Shown piece after piece: positions 24,601-33,600 of a stretch of 64,000 bases of DNA (the first letter of the stretch is position 1; the number at the start of each line of letters is the position of its first letter). The stretch comes from Ricordea florida (Eukaryota; Cnidaria; Anthozoa; Corallimorpharia; Ricordeidae), in contig OX453274.1 of assembly GCA_949710005.1 (NCBI GenBank), forward strand, positions 14,495,697-14,559,696, in the 5' to 3' direction. Both the position numbers and the translations under genes were made by a program. The notes under the pieces were generated by a model, which worked only from the letters and a program-made list of their open reading frames with translations, did not search any database and was not told the DNA's origin.

Positions 24601-27600
24601 ACTGTAGTTGACGAAGTTGAGAAAAAAGAAAATTCCTACGCTACAACAACCAGCTGCAGTGTATCAAGAGTGTGAGGTGTGGATACTACTGCGTGTTTTT
24701 CTTGAACAAGAAGAACAAGGTCACAAGTCTTTAAGTAAGGATGGGCTGATATCGATACCAAATATTCGATACGGAGGTGAGATCGAAAAATATTAATACA
24801 GGCAAAAAGTATCGATGCTTTCGATGCCGAGTTTACAACCACTGAGAACGAGGGAAAAGACTCTGGGTTTGAGATTAGGTAATGCAGTCGTGTGCAGTTC
24901 AGTTACCGCAGTGAACGAGACAACGTGGCGTGTGAGCGATGGAAGAGTGAATTGATCGACTGCGCCGAGGCCTTAATAAGGTTTCTTTGTTCTTATAATT
25001 GACGTTCATGGGCCTGTCGTATGTAGATAGTATGTCAGAAGATCACTTCTGATTTTCAACCGCCAATTGAAGCGCCGTAAGTTTCCATAACAATTTTCTT
25101 AGTACATACAATACTTATTCCAAAGGGTAAAATGCGATTTCTGCTACTAGTGACCTAGAGGCAAAGAATTCTTCATCAGGAAGGTTTGACTCAAAAAAAA
25201 GTCGGAGGAGTGCTGTGAGGAATTTCTTTACAAGGTCCACTGAAATTGCAGGAACCTCACAATGCAATGTCTGCTATGATGTTGTGAAGCATGCAGCCGA
25301 CACGTCAAATCTATTTAAGGTATTGCTAAGACATCAAGAACAGCGCAAAGCTATCTAACCATAATATGCCACTTCTTTACTTCTTTATTAGAACTCGAGT
25401 CAATGGTTCTGGAGTCTACTGGATTCAAAAATGACCACACAGCTCAGAACATAACTGCGTCCTTACAGAGAGTCGCAGGAGAATGGAGAATCTCCCGAAA
25501 AGTTGTTGCGATGGTTACTAATATTAAGGCTGACAACGTTGTTGCCGCCATCAGACATATCGGTTGGATGCATGTTCCCTGTTTGGCACACACCCTAAAT
25601 CTGGTGCTATCTTAAGTACTTAAGGCTGACACATCAGCTTGGGAAGAAATGCAGGGACATTGGGAGCTTTTTCCACCACTGTGTCAAGGCCTCGTAGAAG
25701 CTAAAGGAGATCCAACTTAAACTCTCCATTCCTGAACAGAAGCTCATTCAGCAAGTGGAAACCAGGAGAAACTCTACAGATTACATGTTTGAACGCATTA
25801 TTGCGCAACATCAGGTAATTACCAAACACTTTGTCTATCTGGTAGTAATTCTATGTCTTTCATCTTCTGATGTTTGAAACCCTTTGAGGAGACAACCAGG
25901 CAAATATCAGCGGACAAGTATGTCTCCATTTCGAAGGTGATAGCTCTGGCAAAATCACTGCAGTAATTAACAATTGCTGCTGCAGATAAGGACAAAACCC
26001 TGGTTCATAACCTAAGTATCCAGATGCGACGTCTTCTTCACGAATATCGAGATTGCTCACATTCAAGCAATGTTTACGTTGGTAGATTCAAGGATGAAGA
26101 AGTTGGCGTTCAATGACTCTGTAGCCATGCGACAGGCAGAGCCGTGGATTGTTTAGGAGATGTCAGGTGATGTTCAGAGTGGTAGCTCCAGTGCAGGTTC
26201 ACAGCTTAGTGGTACAGCTGAAGAAGATGGCTTGTGGGATTTGTTTGACTCAATGGAACAGCAGTTAGAATCACAGAGAACAGCAACCAGTAATGCAAAC
26301 CTTAAGCATGAAAGTTTGTTCAAAGAGCGAGTAATGACAAGACTAGACGATCCTTTGCTCTGGTGGAAAGATAATGAGCGGTACTACAAGCTCCAAACGA
26401 AAGGTTGCATAGAAATATCTCTGTGTCCCTGGCACTTCTGTGCTTGCTGAAAGGCTCTTTTCCAGCGCAGGCGAGCTAATTTCTCTGCTTCGCAATTGCT
26501 TGAAGCCAAAGAATGTGAACATGTTCTTGTTCTTAAATAAAAATGTATTGGGGCATATTTTCTTCCCTGCAGCTGCCTATCTCTTGTTTGACTTACTTGA
26601 ATAGCGTCATTTTTTCTTATATGAAAATTACAAAGGAAGCGTTAGCAGCGGTTAGTTGCCCGATACTCCATTATTGATGTTGCGTGTTTTCTGTTGTGTC
26701 GTTGACCAGGACAGGTTTTTTTTGTTATAAGAAAGTACCCTCCTCTGGACATTACTGTTTACCCATAGTACTAGATGTGTGGCGCCTTTTGTAGCAACAC
26801 TACCCACAAAATCAATACCCACCCCCCCCCCCCCCTCACATCGAGAAATGAAACACACGTGCCTGTGGGTTGGTGTATACCGGTATTTTTCCCTCCCTTG
26901 GACGGCGAGACTCCAGCGCGCCTCACTGATTGGACCTGACACTTTGGATGACAATTGCTGGACAATACCCTACTCAGTTGTCTGTTGCTATTCTTTTTAT
27001 ATACCATTAAGACTACACTAGTCTAATAGGGCGACCGTTCTGCAGCCTTAAGGAGGCCAGAAAGCCCGCGAAAGTACATTACCTAAAAGTGTTTTGTTTG
27101 ATACCGACACCTACTACTACAGATATTGATGAGTCCAGTTTTTTCGTCGTCTTTCCCATTAGAAGTTTCTTATTTTTTTTTTTCATGAAAGGTTGACCTC
27201 GAAAAGCAGTACAATTGAGGTCGTTTCTTATCAACTCATTCTTTTCCTTATTACACTTGTCTCGCACCCTCCCCTTGTCCCGCTCGTTACGGTTTTCATA
27301 ACGCAACATTCTTCAGAACGGATGAGGTCATTTCTTTCATTAATACATAGCCCCTTAATTTTTACCTTTTAAGACAATACAGCACAATTACCAGAATGCT
27401 AAATAAAATAAGGCATAGTACAGACAAACCTTTAGTTCTGTTCAATAGTGCTACTATTCGGAACATACAATAAATAAAACATTGAGATACATTTAAAAGA
27501 CTACCAAGGAATATGACCTAAAAAAACTTTTGATTTTTTGCAGAGTTTAAAAGAGCGATTGGGTGAGTAAGAACTACTGTCTTTGTCTGCTTTGAAGTTA

Positions 27601-30600
27601 GTAATTATAAATTAAAGTTGGATAAATTTAACTTTAATGGCCAGTTTATCAAAATATTATTATCAAATCAGCCTCTAGAGACGGATAATACTGCTCTTTT
27701 TTTTATTTTTGCGTCTTCTACTTACAGAAAAACATGTTCCCGATGCGGAGAGGCTATAATAATGGTACGTCTTATACTTAAGCTTATAACCCACCGATTA
27801 ATTTTCGCTCCATCTTATTGGCTATTTTGGGTCACGTGGTGTCAAATAGTACGACGGTATACACTATCCGCGTAGATATTTTTCCTGCGACTTTTCAGTC
27901 AAAAGCATAGCAAAGTCAGTCTATTTCAGTCTATTTTTTCACAGGCAGACTTGTTTTGTAGAATCTAGTATCGGTGTAATTAGATAGCAAATCGATATTC
28001 TAGCTCCAGATAATAAAAAAAATTCGATAAAATATCCTGTTAGTTTTTTGAAGATCAGCAAGAGTTAGGAATCGATGGAAAATCAACGCCTTAAAATCTT
28101 CTCACTGAAATGTCCAAAAAGGCTGGTTTTGCACAAGGCTTCACTTCCCAATGTATTCGAGACACAGCGGTAACATTCTTAAAGCTGCCGGTTTACATAC
28201 TCCAAGCCAAAAACGATAAACTAAGCAAGCTCGTGATAAATCGATCAAGTCTACTATATTCCAATGATCTCCTAATTGCCTCAATACATTATGTACAAAA
28301 ATGTTTGCTGACGATACTAAAATCACGGTCCCTGGTTGCACTTTTGCCGAACTTGAACAAGCAACCAATTCTGAAGTTGCCAATCTTTACAGCTTGCCAA
28401 AAGGAAAGACGCTTAGTCTAAATATTGCGCAAACTCAGTTTATGGTAATTGGTTCTCGTCAGAAGTATCTTGCAGAGAACTGTGGTCAGCTTAATATCCA
28501 GCTAGACAACCAACCAATTAGCAGGGTTGAGCTTGCCAAATCATTAGGATTGATTATTGACGACCGACTTTTTGTGGTCCAATCACACCAGCGAACTATG
28601 CAGAAAGGTATCCTCACCTATCGGTGCCCTAAGGCGAATTAGGCCCCTTATTTCTCAGTCACTGCAGAGCAAATTTATAACGCTTTAGTCCAACCTCATA
28701 TTGATTACTGCGCCCCTGTTTGGGATGGATTGAGTTCTTATTTATGTGAGAAACTACAAACATTGCAAGCCGAGCAGGCATGGTTATTCTGCAAGCCAGC
28801 TGTGAGGTACAGTGTAAATTCAAGCCTGCTTCTTCAAACGGCATTGAAGTGGGACCAGCTATCTTCAAGAAGAAGAAAGCAAGAAGCTATAATGATGTTT
28901 AAGTCCACCAACGGATTAGCCCCAGTGCACTTGCATGAATTGTTCAATAATAAACAGACACAGACTATGACCTGCGTAATTCTTTCCTTAAGTTAAATTT
29001 ACCGAAGCCGCGTACTAACTATTTGAAACGTAGCTTTAGCTATAGCGGTGCCTTACTGTGGACCTCTCTTCCTAAAAGTATTAGGGCAGTTAGATCAATT
29101 GGGCAGTTCAAAAAGGAAATCATCCGCGCACTTAAAAGTCCGATTGTCACTCGGCAATCTTATAAACCAGCTTTTATAGTTTTTACAAAATAATTGTAAT
29201 TGAAATATTATTGTTATAACTGAAGACTTTTAACCGAGCTTAAATAAACGTACTACTACTAGTCGTACTGTGCGCAACCAACCGTAGAGCAAAAATTCGA
29301 CTTCCCCCAATTGTCGGTGGACTTTTGCTCAAAAGAGTTCAGTTCAAGTATTATTATTTTCCAAAGAAAGTGGTGCTGCACTGCGTCAGTGGGGTATTGA
29401 AACACAAGAAATTGGGATTACCAAACAAGTGGACAGAGTAAGTTATGCCACCGTAAGGTAAAAATGGGGATGCTGACGTTTCCAGCGTTAGCCCTTTGTA
29501 AGACGACAAAGGCATAACGTCTGACTAAGGCCTAATGCTCGAAACGTCAGCATCCCCTTTTTACCTTAAGCTTACGGTGGTATAACTTACTCTATCAACT
29601 TGTTTGATAATCCAAATTTCAAGAGTTCAGTTAAGTCAGTTCAACCTGTCCTCGCAAGGAGGCCTCAAGTTCTACCACCATTTTTTCTTCGACCTCCTCA
29701 GCGCGCGCCATTCAACAACAAAGCTGAGTTTGCGAATAGTCCACTTATAACGTAAATCCTTCAACTACTCCAGATTTTGGAATTTCTTTTCCAATCCAGG
29801 GGAAATGTTTTACCTTGTTTTGGAACAACATAGTCGGCAAAATAAACCAAAAGTGCCGTGCGTTGCCTGAGTATGTTTGAAATGACACCTTGAAAAGTTT
29901 TAGTCCAATCACAGTTTTAAAGAGAACAATTTTAATCAAGCAATTTATATGTCCAATGTAATATTTCTCACACGGAGGGTTTTAAAATAAACAAACCCTT
30001 TTTGGCTTACTGGTATATGGGAGGATAATGCCTTTGGCTGAGATTATCCTCCAAATTTCACATATTTCCTCAAAGCTTCGGTTTTGGGCCAACTGTTCAG
30101 ATTTCGGACAATCTCTAGCCCGAGGGTATTATGCTCCGATATACCAACCGCCGGAAGGGCTTTATTTATTAAATATTCCCAGCTGTTGTACCTATGTGTT
30201 GTTGGATAATCACATGCTAGGCTTCTGCCTATTGATTACCTTAAAAATTGAAATTATTGTATATTGCATTATGGTAAAAGTTTTTCTTATCTACTTACAT
30301 ATATGATATTATCTTTATAATCTTTATCATGATTAAAAGGCACTGTCCGATGGACGGAAATGTTGGTTAATCACTCGTATGATTACAGACCGAACTGGAT
30401 TCCACTTATTCTTATTAACATTACTATTCTGTAGAATCCCATGGCAGCAGAAGATTGTATCGAGAACTCAAACCGCACAAAGCCTGACAACATTACTTAC
30501 GAAATTCCAGAAAGTTCAGATTACATGCCACTTGAACGATCAACTACAAGCTGGGAAATGAAGCGGAACCAAGTCGAAATTATGAAAGTAATTGGTAAAG

Positions 30601-33600
30601 GCGCCTTCTCTCAAGTTGCTAAGGCAACAGCACGAGGAATAATTGGGAATAAAGAAAGAGAGATCACGGTAGCAGTAAAAATGTTAAAAGGTGCGTAATG
30701 TAGAACTTGAAAACTTTATCTTGGTGCAGGGAATCATATGTCGAGTTATAGAAAGTGGTACTGAGCGTGTGGATAACGCAATGTACAATCATTTAAATGA
30801 TTTTCGGTACGCGGCTCTTATTTGATGACTAGGATATACAAGACCTACCTTGTTTACGGAATAATTAGCAACAACATTGTAAATAAAAACAATGTTCTAG
30901 TGTGAGTAAAGAATTTATGGGTTTTTTTTTTTTTTATCAGCGGATGCTCCTGAGTCAGACAGGAAGGACCTGTTGTCAGAACTGGAGCTGATGAAAAAAC
31001 TGAAGCCTCATCCTCATGTTATCAAGTTAATTGGATGCGTAACAAAATCCGGTAAGTTGACTTTCAAATTACAATTGCTGCAGAAAATGGAACCACTCCC
31101 AGCTGTCCGTACCTTTACAATTTTTTTTGTTAAATTTGTATTGCTCCCAGCAAACAGTTCACTACGCTTCTTTTGCACTGTCTCTCTCTTCCAGATCCAC
31201 TGCTTGTTCTCATTGAGTATGTGCCGTACGGTGATCTGCTGGGCTTCCTGAGAAAGAGTCGAGGGCTCCATGACACCTATTTTAAAGACCCGGATGTTAA
31301 GCCACAAACGAGTTTAACAGCTGAGCAGCTTTTGAGGTTTGCTTGGCAGATTGCTGATGGAATGTGTTATTTGTCCTCAAGAAAGGTGTGCTGACCAGAT
31401 TCAGTGATTAATTTTATAAAGAAATTTTCCTTCTTTTTTGTTTTATTAGTTCTTTGTTTTGTTTCTGAAATCTTACCACAAGGACAATTCAGAACAAACA
31501 GTCTTAAATGATTCATCCAAAAATTAAATATGATCGATTTTCTTTCTCTTTGACTAAATGAGACAGTACAACTTAACAAATTTAGCAGCTTTGACAAGAG
31601 AATAACTAAGCTGAAAACTAATTGAAAACCGTCTTTCTACTTGGAAATGGTAGAGACAGTAGAGACCAATCATTGAACTTTATATTATATAACTTTGTAT
31701 TGTAAAACTCTTCACTTTTGGACGCCTTTAATACTTATCATAATCAATGGATCAATTTAAAGTTTCGTTTCTCAGGTCTGGGATATAAAGGCACCACTTC
31801 TAAATGTTAGAAAATAAAAGGAAATTGAGAACATTCCTGGGTGAAAACATTCATACAAACATCGTAGTGATAATAAACAAGCATGATAAATGTTACAGTC
31901 AAGGAGAGAGGAAGTGTCTTAATGTGTTAATATTCACCTATTTTCTAGATTATCCATCGCGACTTAGCAGCCAGAAATGTTCTTGTTGGTGAAAGAGAGA
32001 AATGCAAAGTGACTGATTTTGGAATGTCAAGAAACGTAGAGCATGACGCCATTTACACCAGGAAGAGTAGGGCAAGTATTCAACAACGATTGGAAATTTC
32101 CAGGACGAGGTTAATAATTCAATTCAATTATTTAATTGTCCCTTTTATATTTAGGGCCGTCTGCCAGTAAAGTGGACAGCGTATGAGGCTCTGTTGTATG
32201 GAACGTACACAACACAGAGTGACGTGTGAGTATTTTGCACTGTTTTTGTTTTTATTTTAATCCACATTGTAAATGTATGTCCCACTGGTAATATCAAGTT
32301 CTCATGCTGCACAAAATTAACCGTATTTCCTTAACCAATCGGACTTGATGTAATACGTGAAATTGACTTAGAAAGAAGAACTTAATTAAACGCGGAGCTC
32401 CAGCTAGCTCTGAACTTTATGTACCTTACGGTGTTTCCACCAAACGAAAAGAATAAAATTAAACATAGTTAAACCCATATAGAGCAAGACTGGCTAAAGT
32501 TAAAATGCATGTGCATGAAATTCAAATGAATACTGAACCCTTAACAAAATCCTTTTTGCAGTTGGAGCTATGGCGTTGTTCTTTACGAGATACTTACTGT
32601 GGGTAAGTTTCTTTTTAATTTACCACTGCTACAGATTGATGAACCACATTTATTACATTTTCAACCTCAAATTCTGATTGGCTCAGTCAATTTCGGTTAT
32701 CAACTCATATAAATCGTTTTGATCTGGTGTGGGAAATGATAACGCCAAGAGATTCCAAGTTTAAAAATTTGGCCAAAGTGGAGAAAAAAAAGTATCTTTT
32801 ATAAGCTTGTCTACTGAAAGAATGTAAGAACGAATGGAAAATGCCTTACCACCAACGGCTGACCAAGAAAGCTCGTTTGAAGTTTAATTTGGGCTACGTA
32901 TGTCAGGAAAGCTTCGTTTAAAGGTTAATTTGGGCTACGTATGACAAGTTTTTTTACAAAGGAAAAAAAAATTATCTCTTCCGTACGTCGAAATGTCCGA
33001 AGCTCTGATACATATCAATAACACAACATAACTAGTAATGAAGCTTACCTCTAAAAATGATTTTCAAACTGGCTTGAGATCCGTGTAGGAGTGAGTTCTC
33101 GGCTGAGTGGAGTTAAATGCTGATTCGTAAATGAAATGGTACATACCATTCAAATTTGAACATTTCAGAAATTATAGGCCATCGGCTTATTTAGTGCTCT
33201 TTGTCATTTCTTGGTGAGTTTCAAACTCATACTAATACATTTTGTAATTTGTCCATTTTGCGTTTGAAGAAGCTACAGCATTGAATATAAACAAATAAAA
33301 TTTGTAACCGGATGGATCGTGTAAACAGTAAGCCCCCCTTCAGTATGTCTTTGTATTACCATATTACTCTCATTCTAGGTGGAACCCCATATCCGGATAT
33401 TCAAGGTCGTCAAATTGCTAATAAACTTCAAGAGGGATACCGAATGCCAAAACCACAACACGTGGACAGCAAACTGTGGGTGTTGAGTTGTACTGTTTAT
33501 TCATGAACGTGTGGAGAAATGAAAATACCAGTAAGACGAGGCCTTAAGAACAAAAGCAATAAACGTCAGTCTGGGCATACGTATTAACCGGTTCGTCTTT

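Larger units (their letters stand above)
14823..27083. mobile_element. Virus-like (Polinton-like) element E2 with long inverted termini
   Basis: A decayed element lies in the RTK1 intron between the transmembrane and micro-exons. The ends are inverted repeats, both reading inward through a shared GCAGAACGGTCGCCCTATTA. Removing 14823-27083 leaves a 534 bp intron, close to the 493 bp RTK2 intron. Content is a structural-type ORF (+), packaging ATPase (-), two small ORFs (+), penton-like (+), capsid-like (+) and a protease-like end (+). No polymerase or integrase was recognised. A LINE (17076-22942) and a hAT copy (about 25189-26540) are nested inside. Without them the element is roughly 4.5 kb of remaining DNA. 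A target duplication was not found. Confidence 0.75.
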
